DNA of 64,000 nt from Phytobacter palmae (GTDB taxonomy: Bacteria > Pseudomonadota > Gammaproteobacteria > Enterobacterales > Enterobacteriaceae): assembly GCA_900112785.1 (NCBI GenBank), contig FONB01000001.1, positions 186,001-250,000 on the forward strand, in the 5' to 3' direction. Positions 20,445 through 29,908 of this stretch are shown here, one piece after another. Within the stretch, counting starts at the first letter, position 1. The number at the start of each line of letters is the position of its first letter. The position numbers were made by a program, and so were the translations under genes. The notes below the pieces were generated by a model. The model worked only from the letters and a program-made list of their open reading frames with translations. It was not told the DNA's origin and did no database searches.

Positions 20445-20533
20445 ATAACGCTATCTAAATAGGTTTTTATTTCGCTCATTTTATGAGGGGAAGGGGCGCG
20501 GTTTTGCGCTTTTTCCCCAATAAGGAAAGAGTT

Positions 20534-22102
20534 ATGCCTGAACATCATACTGCCGATCTTATTCTGCGGTCGAATAATATATTTACTGCCGACAGCGATG
20601 AATTATTTTCTGGATATATTGTTATAAGCCACGGCGTTATTTCAGCGATACTTGCAAACGATGAAGATATTAGCTCGTGGCGCGGCCCCACTACCCATTT
20701 TCGCGATCTCGGCGAGCGGCTTATTTGTCCTGGTTTTTGTGATAATCACACCTTTTTTACGGGGTATATGAGCATGCATCGTGGCGTGGATCTTAGCGCC
20801 ACGAACACTAGCGCGGCGGCACTATTGCTGCTCAAAAAAGCGGAGCAGGATCTGCCTGCCGGAAAAAGCCTGTACGCATGGGGCTGGTCTGCGGCGCAGT
20901 GGGGAGCGTTACCTGCCAGTGCAGAACTTGACGACGCTTTTCCCTATCGCCCGGTGTTCGCGATTAATAGTGACAAGAGCTATTGCTGGATGAATCAGGC
21001 AGCGATCGCTCGCTACGGGTTCACGCCTGACGACTGTAGCGCGGAGGCACGTGTGCACCTGCTTACAGAAATGCTTAACGACGCAGGGCAGGTAAAAGAA
21101 GAGTTGCGCGCCTTTATGGCGATGCTGGCGACGCGCGGTATAACGGCAATTAAAGATGTCTGTTTTGATGATGCTCCCGCGCTGCTGGACGTCTGGGCCG
21201 GGCTTGAGGCGAATGATGCGCTGTCACTGCGCGTCAGCCTGGTCAGTGAGCCAGTGGCCAGCGCCGCTAATTTTACTTTTGCCCGCCAGGCGCGTGACCG
21301 TTTTCACTCTGACCGGCTGCGTTTTCATGGCTTTAAATTTATGGTGGATGGCGTGATTGCCGATTACACCGGCGACATGTTGCAGCCTTATACCGACCGG
21401 CCGCACACGCATAACGAAAAACCGGTGGATTACGCGCTATTGCGCCAGCAGGTGCTGGAGGCAGACCGGCTTGGGTTTAATTGCTGCCTGAACGCCGAAG
21501 GGGATGCCGCCATACGTCATTGCATCGATATTTTCGCTGAATGTCACCGTGCCAATCCTCCCCGAGTGCGCCATCACGCCTTAAGCGATCTCGAGTGCCC
21601 ACATCCGGACGATATCCCTCGTATTGCCGCACTGGGCCTTTCTGCTGAGGTCTACGCGCAGATACTACTGCTTAATCAGAGCGCGTCTGACGCCTATATG
21701 CGTGAGCGCGGAGGCGAAGCCAGAGAGAGGCAGTTCTTTAACTATGCCGCGCTGTTTAATGCCGGGGTTCTGGTGACCATCGGCACCGATTTGCCGCTGT
21801 TTATCCCCAGTATTCCCGATGCGATCTATGCGGCCTGCTGTCGCCATTTTGCCGATGGTTCGCCACCAGAAGGGTGGTATCGCGAACACGGAATGACGCG
21901 AACACAGCTTCTGAAAGCCTGGACCATCAACGCCGCCGTTCAGCATGGCATGGGGGCACAGACCGGAAGTCTGGCCGTGGGCAAGCGCGCGGATATTGCC
22001 GTGTTCGACCGCAACCTGCTCACCTGTGCCGATGATGAAGTGCGTAACGCGCGAGTGGTGCTGACCCTGATGGATGGACGTACAACACACGATGTTTTAT
22101 AG
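20534..22102 (+). CDS. Amidohydrolase family 3 (YtcJ-like) protein with altered metal ligands
   Basis: 522-residue TIM-barrel amidohydrolase-like protein. The N-terminal composite domain and PGFCDNHTFF motif are at about 1-75, GFKFMVDG with a lysine at K268, GTDLPL near 415 and the C-terminal VGKRADIAVFDRN. Two canonical metal sites are changed: HxH reads H72-T-F74 and the usual HAIGD reads N320-A-E-G-D. Other members hydrolyse amides or cyclic amides. Start at 20534 has AAGGAA upstream. Placed between kinase and transporter, so it may hydrolyse an N-acyl or amide form of the substrate. Activity is uncertain. Confidence 0.75.
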   Translation: MPEHHTADLILRSNNIFTADSDELFSGYIVISHGVISAILANDEDISSWRGPTTHFRDLGERLICPGFCDNHTFFTGYMSMHRGVDLSATNTSAAALLLLKKAEQDLPAGKSLYAWGWSAAQWGALPASAELDDAFPYRPVFAINSDKSYCWMNQAAIARYGFTPDDCSAEARVHLLTEMLNDAGQVKEELRAFMAMLATRGITAIKDVCFDDAPALLDVWAGLEANDALSLRVSLVSEPVASAANFTFARQARDRFHSDRLRFHGFKFMVDGVIADYTGDMLQPYTDRPHTHNEKPVDYALLRQQVLEADRLGFNCCLNAEGDAAIRHCIDIFAECHRANPPRVRHHALSDLECPHPDDIPRIAALGLSAEVYAQILLLNQSASDAYMRERGGEARERQFFNYAALFNAGVLVTIGTDLPLFIPSIPDAIYAACCRHFADGSPPEGWYREHGMTRTQLLKAWTINAAVQHGMGAQTGSLAVGKRADIAVFDRNLLTCADDEVRNARVVLTLMDGRTTHDVL

Positions 22103-22170
22103 ACGCCCGCCTTCACGCACACAGACGACGTGATGACAGGCGATAAAGCGAATTCTTACCGAGGCAGATT

Positions 22171-23589
22171 ATGCGTATTCCAACAATAAAATGGGCCGTA
22201 CCCCACTGCTACGCTCTGATCTTTTTTATCATTGTTGTGGTTGCCGTTTTAACGTGGTGCATCCCCAGCGGCAGCTTTGACTATCACGCGGTCACTTTAC
22301 CGGGTGGCGAGACCAAAAACCTGGTGGTGCCCGGCTCTTATCATGTACTTGAAAAAGTCACCGCTGATGGTGACTTACGACAGGGACTTTCGGCTATTCT
22401 TGCCGCCCCCTTAGAAGGCATCATTAAAGCAGCCGATGTGATCGCCTTTGTGCTGATAGTTGGTGGCGCGTTTGGCATCATTATGCGGACCGGCGCTATT
22501 GAGCGCGGCCTGCTTGCGCTGGCACAGCGGCTGGCAGGCAAAGGGATTCTGGTGATTCCACTGTCAATGACGCTGTTCAGCCTGGGCGGTGCGACTTTCG
22601 GCATGAGCGAAGAGGTCATTCCGCTCTATGCCATCTTCATTTCACTGATGTTCGCACTGGGCTATGACTCCCTCACCGCCATTTTGATCTTGTTTCTGGG
22701 GACGCAGATTGGCTACGTCGGCGCGATGACCAACCCCTTTTCCGTGCTTATCGCCCAGGGCGTTGCCGGTATTCAGGGCAACCCGCAGCTCTGGCTGCGC
22801 GCCATTGCCTGGGTGGTTTTTACCGCGATGTCGATTATCTTCACCATGTGGTACGCCCACCGCGTGAAGCGTGACCCGAGCAAATCACCGTCGTATGAAA
22901 GCGATTGCCAGAACCGCACGCTGTTTATGGGAGAGCAGACAGGAACGGTACACTTTTCGCTGAGTGACCGCTTGATCATTATCGCTTTTGTACTCGCGCT
23001 GGCGGTTATCTCCTGGGGGCTAATCACCCGTGGCTGGTATATGGTGGAGATTGGTACTGTCTTTTTAGCGCTGGGGCTGTTTGCCGGTATCGTCAGCAGA
23101 ATGTCTGTGAGCGATGTGGCGGAAAGCTTTGTCGATGGCTGCAAAGAGTTTGTCTATGCTGCGGTCGTTATCGGCCTGGCGCGCGGCATTCTGGTGGTGG
23201 CGGAAAACGGCAAAATCATCGACACCCTGCTCTATGGCCTGTCGGAAATGCTGGATGGTTTGCCGCAGTATGCTTTTACGACGCTGATGCTGGTGAGCCA
23301 TAACATCATCACCTTCTTCGTGCCGTCCTCTTCGGGGGAAGCGGCGTTAACCATGCCGGTGCTCGCACCGCTGGGCGATCTGGTTAATATCAATAAAGAG
23401 GCGATGGTGATGGCCTATCAATTTGGTAACGGGCTGACCAATCTTATTTCGCCCACCGGCGGTGTGCTGCTGGCCGGGTTGTCGATTGCGCGCGTAGGGT
23501 TTGGTCAGTGGCTGCGGGTGATTATGCGCCTGTTTCCGCTGCTGTGGATCACCAGTGCCATTTTTGCGGCCATCTCCGCCTGGGTTTAA
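22171..23589 (+). CDS. YfcC-family inner-membrane transporter
   Basis: 472-residue multi-spanning transporter of the YfcC/ArsB-like superfamily (UIT family). It has about 12 hydrophobic segments, an N-terminal signal-anchor-like helix (residues 12-32), the conserved GGATFGMSEEVIPLYA loop and the GNGLTNLISPTGG re-entrant motif near the C-terminus. Relatives move amino acids, peptides or dicarboxylates. Placed in the Amadori-type cluster it is the likely uptake system. Substrate not readable. Confidence 0.8.
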   Translation: MRIPTIKWAVPHCYALIFFIIVVVAVLTWCIPSGSFDYHAVTLPGGETKNLVVPGSYHVLEKVTADGDLRQGLSAILAAPLEGIIKAADVIAFVLIVGGAFGIIMRTGAIERGLLALAQRLAGKGILVIPLSMTLFSLGGATFGMSEEVIPLYAIFISLMFALGYDSLTAILILFLGTQIGYVGAMTNPFSVLIAQGVAGIQGNPQLWLRAIAWVVFTAMSIIFTMWYAHRVKRDPSKSPSYESDCQNRTLFMGEQTGTVHFSLSDRLIIIAFVLALAVISWGLITRGWYMVEIGTVFLALGLFAGIVSRMSVSDVAESFVDGCKEFVYAAVVIGLARGILVVAENGKIIDTLLYGLSEMLDGLPQYAFTTLMLVSHNIITFFVPSSSGEAALTMPVLAPLGDLVNINKEAMVMAYQFGNGLTNLISPTGGVLLAGLSIARVGFGQWLRVIMRLFPLLWITSAIFAAISAWV

Positions 23590-23675
23590 CCGCGCTATGC
23601 GCGCCGGCATAGTTTGCCGTGCGCGCATCGACTATAATCCGGGTTCAAATCATTGGCCCTGTTGGTGAAAACGCG

Positions 23676-24401
23676 ATGTTGAGTAATGGACTGCAACAGC
23701 ATACCGCTGTCCCGCTATACAGACAGTTGAAGGACAAAATCCTCAGCGATATCTCCTCCGGTAAACTTGCGGAAGGGGCGAAAATACCCACCGAAGTTGA
23801 GCTGAGTGAGCTGTATGACATTAGCCGTGTGACGGTGCGTAACGCTATTAAAGAGCTTGTGGACGAAGGCTATCTGGTTAAGAAACAGGGAAAGGGTACC
23901 TTTGTTTGTCTGCCGAAGATTGAACGTAAAGTGGTGCATCTGCTGAGCTTTACCGATGCCTGTGACAGCAGCCATCTGACTACCGCCAGCAAGGTGCTAC
24001 GTACCGCTATCCTCGACGATTATCACCATGTTCGCGAAGCGCTGCGCTTAGCTGACGACGACTCGCTGCTCTATATTCAACGCCTGCGTCGCGCGGGGGA
24101 CCATCCTTTGATGCTGGAGAATAACTACTACTCGCTCAAGCGATTTGGTTTTTTACAGCAGGAAGATCTGAGCGGTTCGTTGTATCAGCTTTTACGCGAA
24201 AAGTACGCGATTCGCCCGACCCATGCCGGGGAGACCACCGTGGAGATGGTGCGCGCCCACGGCGAGACGGCAACGTTGCTGGAACAGCCGCTCGGAGAGC
24301 CGCTGTTTTTAATGAAGACGCTGATTCTGGATGCTGACTACCAGCCTATTCACTATGGCGAGCAGCTTATCGTTGCCGAGCGGTATAAATTTAATTTTTG
24401 A
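23676..24401 (+). CDS. GntR/HutC-family transcriptional regulator, FrlR-like
   Basis: 241 residues. Winged helix at about 10-80 (ISSGKLAEGAKIPTEVELSE and SRVTVRNAIKELVDEGYL), then a UTRA effector domain ending EQLIVAERYKFNF. UTRA domains sense sugar phosphates or amino acids, so this probably represses the five-gene cluster until its Amadori substrate arrives, as FrlR does in E. coli. The start at 23676 has poor ribosome-site support; in-frame upstream starts at 23619 exist but extend before the conserved domain. Confidence 0.85.
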   Translation: MLSNGLQQHTAVPLYRQLKDKILSDISSGKLAEGAKIPTEVELSELYDISRVTVRNAIKELVDEGYLVKKQGKGTFVCLPKIERKVVHLLSFTDACDSSHLTTASKVLRTAILDDYHHVREALRLADDDSLLYIQRLRRAGDHPLMLENNYYSLKRFGFLQQEDLSGSLYQLLREKYAIRPTHAGETTVEMVRAHGETATLLEQPLGEPLFLMKTLILDADYQPIHYGEQLIVAERYKFNF

Positions 24402-24409
24402 GATGCGGG

Positions 24410-24480
24410 TGTTTTTCCCGGATGCGCTGCGCTTATCCGGGCTACGCCTGAGTGTAGCCACGGTAGGCGTAGCGCGCTGT
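24410..24480. repeat. REP/BIME element
   Basis: TTCCCGGATGCGCTGCGC and GCTTATCCGGGCTACG arms plus a CGGTAGGCGTAGCGCGCTG half unit, between the convergent GntR gene and argI. Confidence 0.75.
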
Positions 24481-24488
24481 GGAAATGA

Positions 24489-25493
24489 TTACTGAGCCAG
24501 GGTCGCCACCATCACCGCTTTAATGGTGTGCATGCGGTTTTCCGCCTGATCAAACACAATACTTGCTGCCGACTCAAACACCTCGTCGGTCACTTCCATT
24601 CCGCCGTGCAGACCGAACTCTTCCGCCATCTTCTTGCCAAGCGTTGTCTGGTCGTCATGGAACGCAGGCAGGCAGTGCAGGAACTTCACATCCGGGTTAC
24701 CGGTCAGCGTCAGCATCTGGCTATTCACCTGATAAGGGCGCAGCAGATTAATGCGCTCGGCCCACTTCTCTTTCGCCTCGCCCATCGAAACCCACACGTC
24801 GGTATAGATAAAATCTGCCCCTTTCACCCCTGCGGCGATATCTTCGGTCAGTGTAATAGTGCCGCCGTTTGTCTCTGCGAGCGCTTTACACTTCGCTACG
24901 AGACTGGCTTCCGGCCAGCAGGCTGTCGGGGCGACGAGGCGTAAATCCAGCCCTGTCAGCGCTGCCGCTTCCAACATGGAGTTGCCCATGTTGTTGCGCG
25001 CGTCACCTGCATAAACCAGCGTCATTTCATTAAACGCTTTGCCCGGAAGATGCTCTTGCATGGTCAGCAGATCAGCCAGCAACTGCGTCGGGTGAAACTC
25101 ATTGGTCAGGCCATTCCACACCGGAACACCAGCAAATTGCGCCAGGGTTTCGACGATCTCCTGACCATAACCGCGATATTGAATACCGTCGTACATTCTG
25201 CCCAGTACGCGCGCGGTATCTTTAATTGATTCTTTATGCCCAATCTGACTGCCGCTTGGGCCGAGATATGTGACGCGAGCGCCCTGGTCAAATGCGGCAA
25301 CTTCGAAAGAGCACCGGGTGCGAGTTGAGTCTTTTTCGAAGATGAGCGCGATGTTTTTTCCGGTAAGCTTTTGTTCTTCTTTGCCATTTTTCTTATCATT
25401 TTTGAGTCTGGCGGCAAGTTGCAACAGAGCGTTGATTTCAGCAGGGGTAAAATCGAGCAATTTCAAAAAATGTTTCTGGTAAAACGACGACAT
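24489..25493 (-). CDS. argI: Ornithine carbamoyltransferase
   Basis: 334 residues, the E. coli length. It makes citrulline from ornithine and carbamoyl phosphate in arginine synthesis. The carbamoyl-phosphate motif [15 protein letters not shown], the ornithine-binding SMG loop ([10 protein letters not shown]) and the HCLPAFHD catalytic cysteine motif are all present. Two ARG boxes lie just upstream. Named argI for its position next to rraB; E. coli K-12 also has argF. Confidence 0.97.
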   Translation of the reverse strand: MSSFYQKHFLKLLDFTPAEINALLQLAARLKNDKKNGKEEQKLTGKNIALIFEKDSTRTRCSFEVAAFDQGARVTYLGPSGSQIGHKESIKDTARVLGRMYDGIQYRGYGQEIVETLAQFAGVPVWNGLTNEFHPTQLLADLLTMQEHLPGKAFNEMTLVYAGDARNNMGNSMLEAAALTGLDLRLVAPTACWPEASLVAKCKALAETNGGTITLTEDIAAGVKGADFIYTDVWVSMGEAKEKWAERINLLRPYQVNSQMLTLTGNPDVKFLHCLPAFHDDQTTLGKKMAEEFGLHGGMEVTDEVFESAASIVFDQAENRMHTIKAVMVATLAQ

Positions 25494-25520
25494 GGTTCCC
25501 TCACCTGGCTAAAGCCACTT

Positions 25521-25559
25521 ATTGAATTAAAATTCAATTTATATGTATGAATATTCATT
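25521..25559. promoter_or_regulatory. Tandem ARG boxes (ArgR sites) of argI
   Basis: Two 18-bp palindromes: 25521-25538 (ATTGAATTAAAATTCAAT) and 25542-25559 (TATGTATGAATATTCATT), 3 bp apart as in other arg promoters. ArgR with arginine represses here. Confidence 0.9.
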
Positions 25560-25655
25560 TGCAAGCCAAATGAATAAATCTTTTCCGCCAGGAGTGGAGG
25601 CATTGCCAACGGTATGTGACAATATCTCTATCTGCCACATTATGAGGAATGAGCC

Positions 25656-26078
25656 ATGGCGAACCCGGAACACCTGGAAGAACAGCGCGAAGAGACGCGT
25701 CTGATTATTGAAGAATTGCTGGAAGATGGCAGCGATCCTGATGCGCTCTACACCATTGAGCATCATCTGTCGGCAGATGACTTCGAGACACTGGAAAAAG
25801 TGGCCGTTGAAGCGTTCAAACTGGGTTATGAAGTCACCGAGCCGGAAGAGCTGGAACTGGAAGAGGGCGAAGTGGTGATTTGCTGCGATATACTGAGCGA
25901 ATCCGCACTGAACGCCGACCTGATTGACGCACAAGTTGAACAGCTGATTAATCTGGCCGAGAAATTTGACGTCGAATATGACGGTTGGGGCACCTACTAC
26001 GAAGACCCGAACGGCGAAGACGAAGACAGCGACGAAGATGACTACGAGGATGAAGACGACGACGGCGTACGTCACTAA
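25656..26078 (+). CDS. rraB: Ribonuclease E inhibitor RraB
   Basis: 140 residues, acidic, almost identical to E. coli RraB (YjgD) until a longer Asp/Glu tail ([16 protein letters not shown]). It binds the C-terminal half of RNase E and changes degradosome composition. GAGGAAT is 6 bp before ATG. Divergent from argI; followed by miaE. Confidence 0.96.
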   Translation: MANPEHLEEQREETRLIIEELLEDGSDPDALYTIEHHLSADDFETLEKVAVEAFKLGYEVTEPEELELEEGEVVICCDILSESALNADLIDAQVEQLINLAEKFDVEYDGWGTYYEDPNGEDEDSDEDDYEDEDDDGVRH

Positions 26079-26125
26079 GTCTTCCCTGTGCGGCAGCTAC
26101 GGCTGCCGCAGTGCAAGGAACAGCC

Positions 26126-26884
26126 ATGGATTACCCGCAAATACTCTCCCCGGTTTTACATTTTCTGCATTGCCCGACACCTCAGGCCTGGATAGATAAA
26201 GCCCGCGATCCGCAAAACCTTCCGCTGTTACTCACCGATCATATGGTTTGCGAATTAAAAGCCGCGCAAACCGCCATGCTGCTGGTGCGTAAATATGTGG
26301 CGGATAAAAGCGGGGCCGATACGCTACTTGAGTGGCTGAAACCCTATGAAGCGTTCACCTTTCGCGAAGGGCCGGAACCGGACTTTGTGGCGCTGCACAA
26401 ACAGATCGCTAAAGGCGCGATGCCGAAAGCGGATGATCCATGGGGCAAGGCGCTAATCGACAGCATGGTGCTGCTTATCAAAGAAGAGTTGCACCATTTC
26501 TGGCAGGTGCGCGAAGCCATGCTTGCCCGGGACATTCCCTATGTGAAGATAACAGCCAGCCGCTATGCGAAAGGAATGCTTAAAGGTGTGCGTACTCATG
26601 AGCCGTTAACGCTTATCGACAAGCTGATTTGCGGTGCGTATATCGAAGCACGTTCCTGTGAACGTTTTGCCGCGCTGGCGCCGCATCTGGAAGAGGAATT
26701 ACAGAAATTTTATCTGTCATTGCTGCGTTCGGAAGCCCGTCACTATCAGGATTATCTTGCGCTGGCACAGCAGGTATCGGAAACGGATATCGCGCCACGG
26801 GTTCGCTATTTCGGCGAAATTGAAGCTGAACTTATCACCTCACCGGACCCGGAGTTTCGTTTTCACAGCGGCGTGCCGGGCTGA
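26126..26884 (+). CDS. miaE: tRNA 2-methylthio-N6-isopentenyladenosine hydroxylase
   Basis: 252-residue non-haem di-iron oxygenase that hydroxylates ms2i6A37 to ms2io6A37 in tRNAs reading UNN codons. Ferritin-like helices carry iron ligands in EELHHFWQVREAM (ExxH) and EARHYQDYL (ExxH), and a cysteine-rich SERFAAL segment lies between. Known in Salmonella and absent from E. coli K-12. The start at 26126 has AAGGA 8 bp upstream. Probably cotranscribed with rraB (47 bp apart). Confidence 0.94.
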   Translation: MDYPQILSPVLHFLHCPTPQAWIDKARDPQNLPLLLTDHMVCELKAAQTAMLLVRKYVADKSGADTLLEWLKPYEAFTFREGPEPDFVALHKQIAKGAMPKADDPWGKALIDSMVLLIKEELHHFWQVREAMLARDIPYVKITASRYAKGMLKGVRTHEPLTLIDKLICGAYIEARSCERFAALAPHLEEELQKFYLSLLRSEARHYQDYLALAQQVSETDIAPRVRYFGEIEAELITSPDPEFRFHSGVPG

Positions 26885-26975
26885 CCTGCCAGAATCCGTA
26901 GTTATTTCGCTCGCCAGGTGACAATCCTCGCCGGGCTGGTACAACAATCAGCAAAATGGTTACAAGGAACCTGAA

Positions 26976-27803
26976 ATGAACTGGACGTCTGTTTTACTCT
27001 CCGCTTTCGTCGCTGGTCTGGCGGCAGCGCTGACCCAGTATCTGCGCCGGAAAGGGAAAATCGGCGGTATCACCTCGGCGGTGATTGTTGCGGTTGCTAT
27101 TGTGGTCTGGAACGTGGGCTATCGGCAGTATATTGCACCCTTACTGCAAAATAGCGGTGAGTCGCAAATGGACGTGGCGTTCCGTGCGATAAGCAGCATG
27201 CCGACATACCAGGTGTTGCGTGAACAAGAACCGCAGTTGCTGGAAACTATTCGCAGCACGGCGAAAAAAATGGAAAAAGAGGGGAAAACTCCTCAGCAGA
27301 TTATTGACTATATTCAACCGCAGATCGTCGGCGTACAGATGGTGCGTTTACAAAACGCCCCGGATGAGAACGTGATTGCTTATATGCAGATCAATATGGA
27401 GCAAACCGTGGCCATTCAGAAAGTCAGCGATGATAATTGCTTCCGTTTCCTGTTCCCGGCGGTGAAAGGGGGGATCAATCCCGCGAAAATGTTGTCGAGC
27501 GATTTCCTGATGAAACGCATGAATATTGATGCCGCGATGATGCGCGCTGCCTACGGCGTCAATCGACACACGGTGACAGATAAAGAGCGCCAGGACGCTC
27601 AGCAGCATCTGCAGCCAATTATTGCGGCGCTGGTCAAGAAATACGGTCAGGATATTGAGATCATGCCGGACCCGCGCAAAGGCGTCGGCAAAGAGAAAGT
27701 CGCCTGCGACATTGTGCAGGATTTGTGGCGTAACGTGCTGACGTTGCCCCAGGATCAGGCTGCGGGAATGATTCGTCTGATTATGGCGCCGGAGAATCAG
27801 TAA
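26976..27803 (+). CDS. Hypothetical single-pass or signal-anchored membrane protein
   Basis: 275 residues; ATG preceded by AAGGAA 6 bp away. Two hydrophobic helices at about 5-20 and 32-50, the loop between basic (QYLRRKGKIGG), so anchored in the inner membrane with a large soluble C-terminal domain. A lone cysteine pair (DDNCFRF and EKVACDIV) could form a disulfide. It sits between miaE and yjgM, where Salmonella-type genomes carry a gene of unknown function. I do not recognise its function. Confidence 0.75.
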   Translation: MNWTSVLLSAFVAGLAAALTQYLRRKGKIGGITSAVIVAVAIVVWNVGYRQYIAPLLQNSGESQMDVAFRAISSMPTYQVLREQEPQLLETIRSTAKKMEKEGKTPQQIIDYIQPQIVGVQMVRLQNAPDENVIAYMQINMEQTVAIQKVSDDNCFRFLFPAVKGGINPAKMLSSDFLMKRMNIDAAMMRAAYGVNRHTVTDKERQDAQQHLQPIIAALVKKYGQDIEIMPDPRKGVGKEKVACDIVQDLWRNVLTLPQDQAAGMIRLIMAPENQ

Positions 27804-27852
27804 AAAAGAGGTTCCGGTCCTTTCCGGTAGAAAAGGAAAGGGCCGGGAACTA

Positions 27853-28353
27853 TTACAGTGTTTTCAGCATTCGCACTTCGCAATCCACATGCCCGGTACA
27901 GCCCAGCGGGCCGCTGATATGGCTAAATCCGAGATGCTCATACAGGCCAATCGCCTCTTTTAAGAACGCGGTAGTTTCCAGATAACAACGGGTGAAGCCC
28001 TGCATGCGGGCGTGTTCAAGGGCCATGAGCGCCAGTTTCTTCGCCAGCCCCTGACCGCGCGCGGCAGGTAAAAAATACATCTTTTGCAGTTCGCAGATAT
28101 CCGGCTCGCTACATTTCAGCGGGGCGACACCGCCGCCGCCAACCACTATGCCATCCTGCTCCACCACCCAATAGGCGTGCCCCGGCTGGCTGTAGAGTTG
28201 GTACAGCTCGTCCAGGTTGGGGTCCGCCACGGTATAGCCTTTATCGGCGGTAAGGCCGTATTCGGCAGAAACCCGACGAATAACGGAGGCAATCGCGGCA
28301 TTATCTCCGGCAGTTATCCGGCGTAATGTCACGCTCTGCTTAGCCACAACACT
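27853..28353 (-). CDS. yjgM: GNAT family N-acetyltransferase YjgM
   Basis: 166 residues, similar throughout to E. coli YjgM (reported as an O-acetylserine/amino-acid acetyltransferase). The acetyl-CoA loop is [13 protein letters not shown], preceded by the beta strand ELQKMYFL and followed by [13 protein letters not shown]. Start MSVVAKQS at 28353 agrees in length with E. coli; 17 in-frame upstream residues are not conserved. Convergent with the preceding gene. Confidence 0.88.
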   Translation of the reverse strand, partial: SVVAKQSVTLRRITAGDNAAIASVIRRVSAEYGLTADKGYTVADPNLDELYQLYSQPGHAYWVVEQDGIVVGGGGVAPLKCSEPDICELQKMYFLPAARGQGLAKKLALMALEHARMQGFTRCYLETTAFLKEAIGLYEHLGFSHISGPLGCTGHVDCEVRMLKTL

Positions 28354-28546
28354 CATACACTCACTCAATAAAATACATGCATTTATACGCGTATTTAATA
28401 TCACTCTCTGAAAGTGGCTGCAAGTCGTTTAATTGTAGAGTGATTTATGAGGGTATACGTTATCGTACCGAGCTTCACGGAAGTGATAACCATTATTTAT
28501 CGAATCAATGATTATATTTAAAGGCGAGAGAGTTAGGTGCGACGAT

Positions 28547-29690
28547 ATGCATTATAAGAATAATTTACGGCAAGTATTTATATTCCATGGCAAAAATTCT
28601 GGAGTATTTTTATCTCTCTGGTTAACGTTCTGCTGAGTGTTATTACGTTAGAAATATATGCCCCCTGGGTGATGGTACTTTCCTGGCGCTGTCTGTACAA
28701 AAACATGGAATTAAACGGTGCCCGCTTTGGCTATCATGCAAAGGGCGGAGCGCTGTTTCTGAGCTGGCTGCTGATATCAATATTTGTTTTTATTTTCATC
28801 AGGGTGGCAATGCTTCTTTATCTATTGTTAGCTTCGCGGGCAATCTTTTTGCTGATATTGATTATGCTTTTTTATGGTAAAAAGCCTGCAATACCACGCG
28901 CTGATGGCCGCGCTAAATAATATCCGTTTCGCTTTTCATTGCGCAATGAAAAGTGCCTGAGGATAATATTGGACCTGCCAATACTGCTGCTTATTCTGCT
29001 GTGCGCAATTATTTTTGCCCTCGAACATATGATGTTCAGCGATTATGATCTTGACGGTTTGTTGGTGAACATCATTTTTCTGGCGCTTATCGCTATTGGG
29101 AGAATGAGCGTGACCAATGGCTACGTTTATGCCAGATAGCTCATCCTGACCGGAAAAGGCGGGCAGTTCGGCGTACATAAATTTGATATTCGCGTTAGTA
29201 CTGCATATTGCATTAAAGCCTTTCTGTTCTCTTTATGTATTCTGGCCCCATTTCCGGGGCTGATGTTTTTACTCTCGACGTTCAATAGCGGCATGGCGAT
29301 GCTGGAAATGCTTAACGATTCGGAGGATGTTGGGCTTGCAGCGTCTCTGGGGCAAATCCTGCTGTGTTATCTGCTCTATTCAGGCGCTATTTTGCTCTCA
29401 ACGGCCTAAATTTGGCAGGCTTTCCGCAACCGCTAAGTGAATGGCCTGACGCTGGCGGACGACCGTATTCGTTTTGCTTCCACGCTGATGTTCTATGGCG
29501 TGGTGATGCAACAGCTGATCGTTATCTCTGTCATTACGACCGGCATTGCTTATTCGTGGATGAAAATGTGCTTATCCGTTACCCGGCCATTCATTCCCAT
29601 GCGGAAAGCGAACTGGGCGGTGTCGCGCTGACGAACCATGACGAGCAGGTTGTAAAAGGCTTTCTCGCCTGGTTTCCCGTGGGGGAATGC
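28547..29690 (+). pseudogene. Decayed tandem copy of yjgN (DUF898)
   Basis: Pieces in different frames match the intact yjgN that follows. The start (RQVFIFHGKNSGVFLSLWL) fits YjgN FVFQGSGAGYFWIWL; after a frameshift near 28622 comes APWVMVLSWRCLYKNMELNG and ARFGYHAKGGALFLSWLL, matching its ARFSYHATGR segment. Later parts (LADDRIRFASTLMFYGVV, with in-frame stops near 29407 and 29437) match YjgN LAGHIRFSSTVTMGRVL. Several stops and shifts exclude function. It is AT-richer than the intact gene. Confidence 0.8.
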
Positions 29691-29908
29691 TTTCATATAA
29701 AACCAAAAGGCCGGAGTCTGCTTCGACCATTATTTGCTTTTATCGTCGTGTTCCTGCCATACCACCACTCTTTTGCGCTGACAAGACCAGTAATATTGGG
29801 CGCTACATTTTTAGTACAAAGTTTACTAAACTTAATAACGGAAATAAAAATACCGCAATATTTCTATGGCTTAATTAGCGTTGTTTCTGATTTACGATAA
29901 GGATTGTT

